Assembly (NCBI RefSeq): GCF_031157315.1 | Contig: NZ_JAVIFU010000040.1 | Coordinates: forward strand, 1 to 64,000 | Length of the DNA stretch: 64,000 bases | Direction: 5' to 3' | Source: Paenibacillus sp. LHD-38 | GTDB taxonomy: Bacteria > Bacillota > Bacilli > Paenibacillales > Paenibacillaceae | Shown here: positions 45,217 through 53,693 of the stretch, piece after piece | Layout: every line of letters begins with the position of its first letter | How positions within the stretch are numbered: position 1 is the first letter of the stretch | The notes under the pieces: generated by a model | Told to the model about the DNA's origin: nothing | What the model saw: only the letters and a program-made list of their open reading frames with translations | Databases searched by the model: none | Program-made: the position numbers and the translations under genes

Positions 45217-46750
45217 TGAGAAAATAGCGCGTACGGGCCTTCGTTTTACTTTTGAATGGGAAAAGCATGGTTTTACCCTGGTAGGGGAAGCATCCAACGG
45301 TGAGAAGGCTATGAAATGGATTAAAGAGCAAGAGATAGATATATTGATTACGGACATTGCGATGCCGGTAATGGATGGACTTGAGCTCACGCGCAGGACG
45401 AGAGAGCTGTGTCCGTGGGTAAAGGTATTGCTGCTTAGCTGTCACAATGACTTCGAGTATGTTCGGGAAGGCATACGGCTGGGAGCGAGCGATTACATAT
45501 TGAAGCCAATGCTTAATGCAAGTTCGCTCGAAGAGGTTCTCAAGAAAATGAGCCAAGAGCTGCAGGAAGAGCATGAGAACAGGCTAATCCTGAAGCGTTA
45601 TGAGGACCAGCAACAAGCCAATAGGCAGAGAGAGCTGGAAGGGATATTAGGAAAGGTATTCTGCGGGGATGGGATCGCTGTCGGGAGGCTGGAGAAGGAG
45701 TGTCCGGGCGTTTTTTATCGGGTTGCCGCGCTGGGGATAAATGTGTTTGGAGAAACGGAGGCCGAAATGAATCAGGTCCTTACTGAGCAGGGTGAAGCGC
45801 TTAAGCTGTTTCTCTATCAATCGCTCGAAGCCTTTGTATCGGTCTTGTTTCGTCCGGATTTAATGGTGTCTGTGTTTCCTGCACATGTTGACACTTATGA
45901 CATTTTTAGCGAACGAATCAAACAGTGCTCGAAGCATACGGACAGCACTCGCTTACATCTCTCCGTTGGGCTCAGCGGCGTTAACACCGACTACCACAGC
46001 CTGGAGACCGCTTGCAGGGAAGCAAAAAACGTACTGGCGCGCGGGTTTTTCCGAGGACCGTGCAGCTATCTGACTGCTGAAGAGCTGCATGCTTCCATGT
46101 GGGCGCCTAATTACCCGTTCGCTGCGGCGCTTGGCGAATTGAAGGAGTCGTTGTCCATGGGCTATGCTTCTAAGTCGGAGAAAATCCTTGAGCAAATGAT
46201 GAATTGCTGGATACCGGGATATCGCGAGAAGGAGGAAGTGATTCAGGAGGCGGAGGAATTGCTGAGCCTGTTGGTCGTATTTAGTGAAGCCGAATCCTCC
46301 ATTGTCAGAAAGATTCGCGAGTTGAGCAGGCTGGGCTGCGTCAAGGACGTTATGACGTACGTCAAGGATTGTTACCTTACAATCGGCAGTGCCGACGATT
46401 CATTGAGACCGGATAAAACGCGGCATCAGAGAATCGTGATAGAGGCCGCGGCTTTTATTGAAAAGCATTTCAGAGAGCCGATCTCGCTGCAGCAGGTAGC
46501 GGATGCGGTTAATGTCAGCAAAAACTATTTCAGCGAAATGTTCAAACGCGTGACAGGAGATAATTTTATCGATTACCTTATATCGCTGCGCGTAAAAAGA
46601 GCCAAGGAGCTGCTGCAGGGATCATCGCTCAAGGTCTATGAGGTCGCCGAGCAGTCCGGCTTCAATGACGTCAAGCACTTTAGCAAGCAGTTCAAAAAGC
46701 TCGTAGGATTATCTCCGGCTGAGTTTCAAGGGTTATGTCGAAAGGATTAG
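45191..46750 (+). CDS. Response regulator, YesN-like, with AraC output domain
   Basis: A 519-residue regulator: receiver with VDDE, D55 in ILITDIAMP and Lys in YILKPM; a long central domain of about 280 residues; and an AraC domain (ISLQQVADAVNVSKNYFSEM, YEVAEQSGFNDVKHFSKQF, ending LSPAEFQGL). ATG 45191 has AAAGGGGG upstream. It is expected to activate the transporter promoter 50-90 bases downstream. Confidence 0.92.
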   Translation: MYRVLLVDDEKIARTGLRFTFEWEKHGFTLVGEASNGEKAMKWIKEQEIDILITDIAMPVMDGLELTRRTRELCPWVKVLLLSCHNDFEYVREGIRLGASDYILKPMLNASSLEEVLKKMSQELQEEHENRLILKRYEDQQQANRQRELEGILGKVFCGDGIAVGRLEKECPGVFYRVAALGINVFGETEAEMNQVLTEQGEALKLFLYQSLEAFVSVLFRPDLMVSVFPAHVDTYDIFSERIKQCSKHTDSTRLHLSVGLSGVNTDYHSLETACREAKNVLARGFFRGPCSYLTAEELHASMWAPNYPFAAALGELKESLSMGYASKSEKILEQMMNCWIPGYREKEEVIQEAEELLSLLVVFSEAESSIVRKIRELSRLGCVKDVMTYVKDCYLTIGSADDSLRPDKTRHQRIVIEAAAFIEKHFREPISLQQVADAVNVSKNYFSEMFKRVTGDNFIDYLISLRVKRAKELLQGSSLKVYEVAEQSGFNDVKHFSKQFKKLVGLSPAEFQGLCRKD

Positions 46751-46797
46751 GTCCCGCAAATTACGGAAAACAAGACACCCTTTCGGAACATAAGCCG

Positions 46798-46840
46798 TTC
46801 ACAGCGGCTGTACGAAAGATCTATAATAAAAGCGCTTACA
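46798..46840 (+). promoter_or_regulatory. Sigma-A promoter overlapped by a cre-like site
   Basis: TTCACA (46798-46803), an 18-base spacer and TATAAT (46822-46827) form a good sigma-A promoter. TAAAAGCGCTTACA (46827-46840) starts at the last base of the -10 box and matches the CcpA cre consensus with one change, a position that gives strong glucose repression. It drives the binding-protein gene at 46888. Confidence 0.65.
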
Positions 46841-46887
46841 ATTATTCGGCAGGTATAAGAATGATATTTTGAGGGAGGAAAAATCAA

Positions 46888-48216
46888 ATGGTAAAAATCA
46901 AATGGACTCTACTCATCATGATGATTGCTGCAACTGCTATTCTTCAGGCTTGCGGAGGGGGCGACGGCGCCGCAAGCGGAGAAGGATCGGGAACGAATAC
47001 ACCTAAAGGGGAGAAAGTGAAGATTAAATGGGCTACCTGGGGCAACCCGGGAGAGCTGACAAGGTTTCAGGATTTCACCAAAGATTTTAACGAGCGGCAT
47101 CCGGACATTGAAGCTGAACTGATCCCGATTCCAGGGGAGTATGACCAGAAAATATTAACGCAATTAAGCGGCGGGACCGCACCTGATCTTTTCTATGCGG
47201 GCGATGCTTTTATCGTCAAACTGATCGAAAATGGCAGTATTGAGGAGCTAACGCCGTTAATGGAAGATCCCGGAAGCGCTGTTAAGAAGGAAGACTTCTT
47301 CGAGAGCTTATGGGGAGCCGCTAAGCGTGACGAGAAAATTTACGGAGCGCCGGTAGACAATAATCCGATGGTGCTTTGGTATAACAAGAAGGTGCTTAAG
47401 GACGCTGGCATTATGGAAATGCCTGCCGATTTGCAGAAGAACGGCGAGTGGACCTGGGAAGCTTTTCAGGATATGACCGATAAAATCCGTGAGAGCGGAA
47501 AATACGGCTACGTGCTTGATAATTCATGGAACAGCACGCACAGCTGGGTAAGCTCAAACGGAGGAACAGTATATGACGACAACGGAAAATATGTGGGCTA
47601 CACCGATCCGAAAGCGATTGAAGCCTTTAGGTTCTTATATGATAACGTGAAGAGCAAAAACATCACATTCGCCGGAACGCTTCCGAAGGGACAAGGCGGC
47701 GATGCGATGTTCATGTCGAATCAGGTTGGCTTCGTGGGTGCTGGACGCTGGTACCTGCCTCTGTTCAAGCAAAATGAAACCCTTGAGTACGATATCGTGA
47801 CATGGCCGACGAATACCGGCAACAAAATCGAACCGGCCGGTATCCCGACAGCGTATATGGTGCTGAATAAGACAACGAAGCAAAAAGAAGCAGCCTATAC
47901 CTTCTTCGCGGAATTCGTCAATGCCGATGGCCAAAAATACCGTCTGCAAGGCGGCGGAAACGCGGTTCCTTCCGTATCCGGAGCGGATGAGGTAGTGCTT
48001 GAAGGCAACCTCCCGGAAAATGCACAATTTTTCCTGGATGCCCGCGAGGTGGGGTATGCATTAACCCCGTTTGAAGCAGGCATTCCGGGATTGAGCAACG
48101 ACATTAACTCCCGTTTTGAGGCGCTTTGGCTGAAGGACGAGGATTTAGATACGGCAATGAAAGAAATTGAGGCATTAGCGAACAAAAAGATCGAGGAATA
48201 TAACAACAAAAAATAA
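46888..48216 (+). CDS. Sugar ABC transporter substrate-binding lipoprotein, family 1
   Basis: A 442-residue lipoprotein: signal MVKIKWTLLIMMIAATAILQ then Cys22 (LQAC), a Gly/Ser linker, then a MalE-type fold with IKWATWGNPGELTRFQDF, YDQKILTQLSGGTAPDLFY and GAPVDNNPMVLWYNKKVL. It is shorter than the LplA-like proteins of loci 1 and 2 and belongs to the classic CUT1 branch. Start ATG 46888 follows GAGGGAGGAA. It captures the locus 3 sugar. Confidence 0.93.
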   Translation: MVKIKWTLLIMMIAATAILQACGGGDGAASGEGSGTNTPKGEKVKIKWATWGNPGELTRFQDFTKDFNERHPDIEAELIPIPGEYDQKILTQLSGGTAPDLFYAGDAFIVKLIENGSIEELTPLMEDPGSAVKKEDFFESLWGAAKRDEKIYGAPVDNNPMVLWYNKKVLKDAGIMEMPADLQKNGEWTWEAFQDMTDKIRESGKYGYVLDNSWNSTHSWVSSNGGTVYDDNGKYVGYTDPKAIEAFRFLYDNVKSKNITFAGTLPKGQGGDAMFMSNQVGFVGAGRWYLPLFKQNETLEYDIVTWPTNTGNKIEPAGIPTAYMVLNKTTKQKEAAYTFFAEFVNADGQKYRLQGGGNAVPSVSGADEVVLEGNLPENAQFFLDAREVGYALTPFEAGIPGLSNDINSRFEALWLKDEDLDTAMKEIEALANKKIEEYNNKK

Positions 48217-48243
48217 AAGCAGCAAAAGAGAAAGGTGGAGAAC

Positions 48244-49194
48244 ATGGATACGAAAGCGGTCAATCACACGGGACCCTCTCCGTCTTTAAAGCAGTTGGGC
48301 AGGAATCGCAAGACTATGGGTACGAAGACGATGGATAGCCTTTGGGGACTATTCTTCATTCTTCCGCAGATGGTCGGTTTAATCATCTTCTCCATGATTC
48401 CGCTTATTCTGGCGTTCATGCTCAGCCTGATGAGCTGGGACGGCTTCGGAGAGAGGACCTTTGTCGGACTGGACAATTTCGTCGGTCAATTTAAAGATCC
48501 CGATTTCAGGATCGCTCTTGTTAACACGCTGTATTATACCGTTCTAACCGTGCCTACCGGTATTATTTTGGCCATGCTGGTTGCCGTCGGCTTAAATAAG
48601 GTAAAAGGCAAGGTGCTTTACCGGCTTATCTATTTCATGCCCAGCATTACGATGACCGTAGCGGTGGCCGTCGTCTTCATGTGGCTTTTCAACTCGGATT
48701 TCGGGCTTATCAATTTGTACTTAAAGGAATGGTTCGGCATTGAGGGTCCCCGTTGGTTGACGGATACGCGGTTCGTCATGCCTTCCATTGCACTGCTTAG
48801 CATATGGATGGGGCTTGGAGGCAGCATGGTATTATTCCTTGCAGGCTTACAGGGGATATCCGCCACTTATTATGAAGCCGCGCAAATCGACGGCGCGAGC
48901 AAATGGCAGCAGCTTCGTCATATTACGATTCCCTTGCTGTCATCGACGACCTTTTTTGTCACCATCATGTCTGTCATCGGGTCATTCCAGGTGTTCGATC
49001 AATCGTTCATCATGACCTCGGGCGGACCGGCAAAGGCCAGTTACACGCTTGTGTACCATATTTATGATTCGGCATTTGTTGATTTCACCTTCGGAACCAG
49101 CACTGCGGCTGCCGTTACGCTGTTTGTGATGATTTTATCGCTGACTTTGTTTCAGATGAAAATATCGAAACGCTGGGTTCATTACGAGGAATAA
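48244..49194 (+). CDS. Sugar ABC transporter permease, MalF/UgpA-like
   Basis: A 316-residue six-helix CUT1 permease with the first helix block GLFFILPQMVGLIIFSMIPL, the motif FVGLDNFVGQF and EAA loop YEAAQIDGASKWQQLRHITIP. ATG 48244 has AAAGGTGGAG upstream; the GTG at 48235 lies within that site. It lies 27 bases after the binding-protein stop, same operon. Confidence 0.93.
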   Translation: MDTKAVNHTGPSPSLKQLGRNRKTMGTKTMDSLWGLFFILPQMVGLIIFSMIPLILAFMLSLMSWDGFGERTFVGLDNFVGQFKDPDFRIALVNTLYYTVLTVPTGIILAMLVAVGLNKVKGKVLYRLIYFMPSITMTVAVAVVFMWLFNSDFGLINLYLKEWFGIEGPRWLTDTRFVMPSIALLSIWMGLGGSMVLFLAGLQGISATYYEAAQIDGASKWQQLRHITIPLLSSTTFFVTIMSVIGSFQVFDQSFIMTSGGPAKASYTLVYHIYDSAFVDFTFGTSTAAAVTLFVMILSLTLFQMKISKRWVHYEE

Positions 49195-49219
49195 GGATGA
49201 TCAGGAAGGAGAACAACGC

Positions 49220-50053
49220 ATGAAAACGAAAAGCCTTCAGCCCTCTACGATTGTGCTTCATACCGTGCTGATCATTGGGGCTTGCATCATGGGGCTGCCG
49301 TTCATATGGATGATACTCAGTGCGCTAAAGGATTTGTCTCAAGTATTTATCGTTCCGCCAAAATGGATCCCCGATCCGTTTGTATGGTCGAACTTCAAGG
49401 AATCGTTGACGGCTCTGCCCTTCGGGCGCGCGTACTTCAACAGCTTTTATATTAATGTCATCGTTGTCGTATCGCAATTGTTGACCTGCTCGATGGCTGC
49501 TTACGCATTTGCCAAAATAAATTTCCCGTTCCGGGAGCCGCTGTTCGTGCTGTTCCTTGCGACCATGATGGTGCCTGGACAGGTAACGATTATTCCACTG
49601 TATTTGATGCTGAAAAATTTCGGTTGGCTGGATACGCACCAGTCCATCATCGTGCCTGCAGCTTTATTAAACGCATTCGGGGTATTTCTGCTTCGTCAAT
49701 TTTTCAAAGGCATTCCGAAGGAAATGGAAGAAGCGGCCATCGTGGACGGCGCTAATCGCTTTACGATTTATACGCGCATAATGCTTCCGCTTGTCAAGCC
49801 TGCGCTTTCGGCACTTGGGATATTCACGTTTCTGGGGATGTGGAACAATTTCTTTTATCCTCTTATTTTCCTCAATAGCCCGGAGATGTTTACCGTGCCG
49901 ATGATGCTGAATCTCTATCGGGGCATGTATGCCACGGATTGGACGCTGATGATGGCCGGCGCAACGATAGCGCTTCTTCCGGTATTGCTCGTGTACATCA
50001 TCGGCCAACGTTATATCATTGAAGGGGTAACGCTGTCCGGTATAAAAGGATAG
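49220..50053 (+). CDS. Sugar ABC transporter permease, MalG/UgpE-like
   Basis: A 277-residue six-helix CUT1 permease: FIWMILSALKDLSQVF, the EAA loop EEAAIVDGANRFTIYTRIMLP and tail YIIEGVTLSGIKG. AAGGAGAAC precedes ATG 49220. Last gene of the locus 3 operon; no catabolic enzyme follows, because an IS1182 element begins about 45 bases past the stop. Confidence 0.93.
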   Translation: MKTKSLQPSTIVLHTVLIIGACIMGLPFIWMILSALKDLSQVFIVPPKWIPDPFVWSNFKESLTALPFGRAYFNSFYINVIVVVSQLLTCSMAAYAFAKINFPFREPLFVLFLATMMVPGQVTIIPLYLMLKNFGWLDTHQSIIVPAALLNAFGVFLLRQFFKGIPKEMEEAAIVDGANRFTIYTRIMLPLVKPALSALGIFTFLGMWNNFFYPLIFLNSPEMFTVPMMLNLYRGMYATDWTLMMAGATIALLPVLLVYIIGQRYIIEGVTLSGIKG

Positions 50054-50109
50054 CCCTTCGGTATGATCTACAGCGCAGTGGTTGAATAGGTGAGGATAAT
50101 CGAGTAGGA

Positions 50110-50126
50110 GGGAGCGCCTAGCTCCC
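50110..50126 (-). terminator. Left-end hairpin of the IS1182 element
   Basis: GGGAGC and GCTCCC flank a five-base loop. It is the positional equivalent of the right-end hairpin, with three compensated base-pair differences. Confidence 0.6.
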
Positions 50127-50241
50127 GACCTCTCACACCACCGTACGTCAGTCTGTCTAACAATTATTAAAAAATCTCCGTTTTTGGGCATGAAAATGGA
50201 TGACATTTGTCGAATCTCTGCATCTAAGGAGATGAGCGCAT

Positions 50242-51705
50242 ATGTCTTTTATCGAAGGTGAAGATAGACATCAAATTCATTTATTGCCAAATACGTTGGA
50301 CGATTTTGTAGAAGAAGAAAATCCTGTACGAGTTATCGATGCTTACGTCGATAGCTTGACCCTAGAAGAATTGGGGTTTCAGGTGTATTCGGGCTCCAAA
50401 GCGGGGCAAAAACCTTACCGTCGGGAAGAGCTTCTCAAGCTCTATCTTTACTGTTATATGAACGGCATCCGTTCCTCTCGTAAGATGGAAACCGAAACGA
50501 AAAGAAATATTGAACTGATGTGGCTAATTGGTAAGCTCCAGCCGGATCACGGCACTTTATCTGCTTTCATGAAGTGTAACCAAACGGCCATAAAAAAGCT
50601 GTTTAAAGAATTCACCTTATTGTTAAAAGGTTTCGGGTTAATCGATGGTCGACTTGTCGCGATTGACGGCACAAAATTAAAGGCGGACTGCTCTAAAAAG
50701 AAACACTTTAATGACAACATTATCAGTAAGAAGCTAGAGCATATCGATGAAAAAATCGATGCCTATTTGCGCGACTTTTTAACGCAGGACAATCACCTCA
50801 AAAAGCAGGAAATCACGGAAAAGTTAGAGGTCTATCAAGAGAGAATGCACGAGTTGCAGGTAATGAAACAAGAACTCAAGGAAACAGGTGAAAACCAGTT
50901 TTGTGTTACCGATCCGGATGCCAAATCAATGAAAAACAACGGGAAGCATGAAGTTTGTTTCAATGTTCAAACTGCGGTGGACAGCAAGTACAAATTGATC
51001 GTGGACTGCGATACGGTCAATGATGTCAACGATCAAGGGCAGCTATCCAATATGGCAAAGAAAACAAAGCAAGTTTTCCGTGATCAAAAAACCACAATTC
51101 TGGCCGATACAGGCTATTATAACTATCTTGAAATCATCGACGTTGTCGACGAAAGCACCGAACTCTTAATTAAGCCGCAGAAGGGAAAGCATAACAAAGT
51201 AGCTAGCGGATTTGATAAAGAGAAATTTGAATATGATGCCATAAACGATAGATATATTTGCCCGTTGGGTTATGAATTGCCTTTCAAATGGAATGGAAAA
51301 CAAGATGGAAAAGAGTACAGGCGATACACATGCAATGCCTTCGATATTTGCGGACAAAAGGATCTCTGCACTACTGCCAAAGGCGGAAGGTCGATAACCA
51401 GGTTGAAGGACGAAGAAGTGATTGAAAAAATTGCAAAAAATACGCGCAGTCAAAGTCAGATTTATAAGCAAAGAGCGGCCATTGTTGAGCACCCCTTCGG
51501 GACGATAAAACGTCACTTGGGCTATACATACTTTTTAACACGAGGGTTGGTATCAGTAGGCATTGAGACCAATTTGATTTGTCTTGCCTATAATTTCAAG
51601 AGAATGATCAAAATAAAGGGCGTGAAGGAGCTCGTACGTCTCTTAAGAGACCGATCTCCTTCGAAATCACATATGTATGACGTTTATTTAAGCAAAATTG
51701 CATGA
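50242..51705 (+). CDS. IS1182-family transposase
   Basis: A 487-residue DDE transposase, full length for the family. N-terminal LPNTLDDFVEEENPVRVIDAY; first Asp in RLVAIDGTKLKAD; a coiled, Lys-rich insertion (about 175-215); second Asp in TTILADTGYYNY; third acidic residue in RAAIVEHPFGTIKRHLGYTY. It acts on the terminal inverted repeats flanking it. Ribosome site AAGGAGATGAG precedes ATG 50242. No frameshift or stop, so the element could be active. Confidence 0.92.
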   Translation: MSFIEGEDRHQIHLLPNTLDDFVEEENPVRVIDAYVDSLTLEELGFQVYSGSKAGQKPYRREELLKLYLYCYMNGIRSSRKMETETKRNIELMWLIGKLQPDHGTLSAFMKCNQTAIKKLFKEFTLLLKGFGLIDGRLVAIDGTKLKADCSKKKHFNDNIISKKLEHIDEKIDAYLRDFLTQDNHLKKQEITEKLEVYQERMHELQVMKQELKETGENQFCVTDPDAKSMKNNGKHEVCFNVQTAVDSKYKLIVDCDTVNDVNDQGQLSNMAKKTKQVFRDQKTTILADTGYYNYLEIIDVVDESTELLIKPQKGKHNKVASGFDKEKFEYDAINDRYICPLGYELPFKWNGKQDGKEYRRYTCNAFDICGQKDLCTTAKGGRSITRLKDEEVIEKIAKNTRSQSQIYKQRAAIVEHPFGTIKRHLGYTYFLTRGLVSVGIETNLICLAYNFKRMIKIKGVKELVRLLRDRSPSKSHMYDVYLSKIA

Positions 51706-51772
51706 ACCCTCATCTTTAAGAGTATATAGAAATCAGTTGTTAGACAGACTGACGTACGGTTTGATGAGGAGG

Positions 51773-51789
51773 GGCTGGGATCCCCAGCC
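51773..51789 (+). terminator. Right-end hairpin and terminator of the IS1182 element
   Basis: GGCTGGG pairs with CCCAGCC over a three-base loop, followed by TTTT. It lies between the terminal repeat and the outer TACTC motif. Confidence 0.65.
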
Positions 51790-51859
51790 TTTTACTCTAC
51801 TATGTTAAATAAAACCGCTTGACCCAATTCCTTGAGATGTTACAATTAACCCTAAAAAT

Positions 51860-52237
51860 ATGCGAAGGAAGAATAAAAACGTGTTCAAAAAACTTGAGGA
51901 ATGCGTATCGAATGTACCATATATCCGACTTGGCAGTTTCCTACTTCTTGTTATGGCTTTAATTGTTCTATTTACGATAGAAACACGGGTTCCGGGAATA
52001 TTATTTTTTATTTTTTCAGGTTTATTCTTAATTGTTGAGGGATTACATCGTTCTGGTGTGTGGAGCGGATGGAAGTTTCTTATTGACTGGGTATTTCCTG
52101 ATGACTTACTGCGGATTAAACTCTTAATTCTGGTCAAAAAATTCATTATTTTTGTAATAAGACTCCAATTTATTGTGATTGGACTTTATTTTGGTTCATT
52201 TGGTTTATATGGTCTTTTTCATTGGCTCTTTGACTAA
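51860..52237 (+). CDS. Membrane protein, unknown
   Basis: A 125-residue protein with four hydrophobic segments (about 25-41, 45-60, 86-100 and 100-120) and a basic N-terminus (MRRKNKNVFKK). No conserved motif recognised. The ribosome site is poor, which lowers confidence in the start. Its stop lies inside a copy of the dispersed repeat. Confidence 0.6.
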   Translation: MRRKNKNVFKKLEECVSNVPYIRLGSFLLLVMALIVLFTIETRVPGILFFIFSGLFLIVEGLHRSGVWSGWKFLIDWVFPDDLLRIKLLILVKKFIIFVIRLQFIVIGLYFGSFGLYGLFHWLFD

Positions 52238-52254
52238 TGGATACGTTAGTTCAA
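52234..52254 (+). repeat. Dispersed repeat core
   Basis: CTAATGGATACGTTAGTTC supplies the stop codon of the preceding gene and is followed at once by a terminator. Confidence 0.65.
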
Positions 52255-52255
52255 T

Positions 52256-52300
52256 AAACCAGCGGCAGTCTAGGACCCGATCCAAGGCTGCCGCTGGTTT
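52256..52300 (+). terminator. Terminator after a repeat core
   Basis: Perfect 13-base arms AAACCAGCGGCAG / CTGCCGCTGGTTT with a 19-base loop. Confidence 0.7.
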
Positions 52301-52465
52301 ATTACTTAGGTAGTCTAATACTTATTTAAGCGGACTTGGCGCTTTTCTAGGGACACCTCGATTACCCAAAATGAATTAATTCCATTATAGATCATAGTGA
52401 GCTTGTAAAAAGTGCAAAATGAACCGAAATATTTTTCATATTATGCCCGTGGCAGCGGCCGTTAA

Positions 52466-52485
52466 GCTAACGGGCAGTATACATT
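52466..52485 (+). repeat. Dispersed repeat core
   Basis: GCTAACGGGCAGTATACAT; the 3' part of the core is diverged. The surrounding 52301-52563 holds no gene. Confidence 0.65.
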
Positions 52486-52563
52486 AATGAATTACATAAG
52501 AAGAAAAACCCAGCTGTAGGTGGAATATATGGTAAAATGTTGAATTAGTCAGTCTGATATTGG

Positions 52564-53424
52564 ATGGTGGCAGACCTATTGTTTAGTTTAGCTGTAATAC
52601 TCGTACTCTGTTCTGGTTGCCTTCATTCAATTTGGAACCTTTATACTAAAAGAAGCATAAATAAAAATGTTTTTCTATGGTTTTGTCAACTTGTCGCAAT
52701 TATAGTATTTTTGCCTTGGGCTATAGTTGAATGGGATAGTAGCATAAATATTACTGGTTGTTGGGTAATACTTGCATCCATGTTCCTGCACGGACTGTAT
52801 ATCAAATTACTAGCTGTTACATATTCAGTAGGTGACTTGTCACAGGTTTATCCAATTATGAGAGGAACTAGCCCTTTATTAGTACCACTTTTAGGAGTGA
52901 CTTTACTTAACGAAAAGTTAACTACATTTGGATGGATAGGTGTAACCTGTATTGTCTTAGGAATCGTGTTGCTAAGTGACATAAAATTCAAGAGTAATGA
53001 ATCATCATCATTGAAAGCACCATTGTTGGCACTGGCAGTGGGGATATGCATCGCTAGTTACATCGTTATTGATAAGATTGCATTAAACTATGTTTCACCT
53101 GTAGTTTTAAACGAAGCAACAAATATAGGGAATTTACTAGCTCTTTCATGGGCAACTTTTAACTCCAAAGGCATACGAAAAGAGCTAAACATAAACTGGA
53201 AGATAATTTTGTTAGGTGGAATTATAGCACCCGCTGGTTATCTATTGTTCTTGTTTGCCTTATCACTTGCACCAGTAGCTCAGCTCGCTCCTATGAGGGA
53301 AATAGGAACAGTATTTGGTACGGTCATGGGAATAATTATTCTCCAAGAAAAACAAGGCACAAGACGGTTACTTACATCAATTTTAATTACGTTAGGAGTT
53401 ATCATTGTAGGAGTATGGGGCTAA
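52564..53424 (+). CDS. EamA/DMT-family transporter
   Basis: A 286-residue membrane protein with about ten helices in two EamA repeats. Markers are VYPIMRGTSPLLVPLLGVTLLNEKLT at the end of the first repeat, and LAPMREIGTVFGTVMGIIILQEKQGTRRL at the end of the second, both the usual drug/metabolite transporter signature. The substrate is unknown; many homologues export amino acids or metabolites. Ribosome site before ATG 52564 is weak. A repeat core and terminator follow. Confidence 0.85.
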   Translation: MVADLLFSLAVILVLCSGCLHSIWNLYTKRSINKNVFLWFCQLVAIIVFLPWAIVEWDSSINITGCWVILASMFLHGLYIKLLAVTYSVGDLSQVYPIMRGTSPLLVPLLGVTLLNEKLTTFGWIGVTCIVLGIVLLSDIKFKSNESSSLKAPLLALAVGICIASYIVIDKIALNYVSPVVLNEATNIGNLLALSWATFNSKGIRKELNINWKIILLGGIIAPAGYLLFLFALSLAPVAQLAPMREIGTVFGTVMGIIILQEKQGTRRLLTSILITLGVIIVGVWG

Positions 53425-53443
53425 TTTCGATAAAAGGCATTGA

Positions 53444-53466
53444 ACTAACGGGGAACTAAAGCTTAA
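53444..53466 (+). repeat. Dispersed repeat core, first of a pair
   Basis: CTAACGGGGAACTAAAGC before a hairpin. Confidence 0.55.
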
Positions 53467-53476
53467 CAATCACCAG

Positions 53477-53510
53477 AACGAGGCTGCCGGCAAGAAACGG
53501 CAGCCTCGTT
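53477..53510 (+). terminator. Terminator hairpin between two repeat cores
   Basis: Perfect 13-base arms AACGAGGCTGCCG / CGGCAGCCTCGTT with an eight-base loop. Confidence 0.7.
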
Positions 53511-53512
53511 GT

Positions 53513-53529
53513 GCTAACGGGCAGTTTAA
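53513..53529 (+). repeat. Dispersed repeat core, second of a pair
   Basis: GCTAACGGGCAGTTTAA after the hairpin, matching the layout at 4690-4775. Confidence 0.6.
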
Positions 53530-53693
53530 ACTCGCAGAGAACCGTAATGATACAGCAAAGGATCGATGTTTGTGTATTTTTCCTGATGATAAAATAGGTA
53601 AAAATGAAGAAGAGGCATAAACCAGCCGTCCAGGACTGTCGCCTAATCACCTTCTACTGAATACATCTGAAGTATAAGATGCTTCAGGAGAGG

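Larger units (their letters stand above)
50099..51800 (+). mobile_element. IS1182-family insertion sequence with structured ends
   Basis: A perfect 24-bp terminal inverted repeat occupies 50140-50163 and 51737-51760 (outer end ACCGTACGTCAG). Outside it, both flanks contain a further aligned 41-base segment with matching outer motif (GAGTA / TACTC) and a hairpin at the same offset (50110-50126 and 51773-51789). So the true element may be 50099-51800. No target duplication is obvious at either pair of limits. One transposase gene lies within. Confidence 0.8.

Noticed and set aside
50099-51800. A complete group II intron.
   Set aside because: There is no reverse transcriptase/maturase gene and only half of a domain V-like strand at each end; the coding gene is a DDE transposase.
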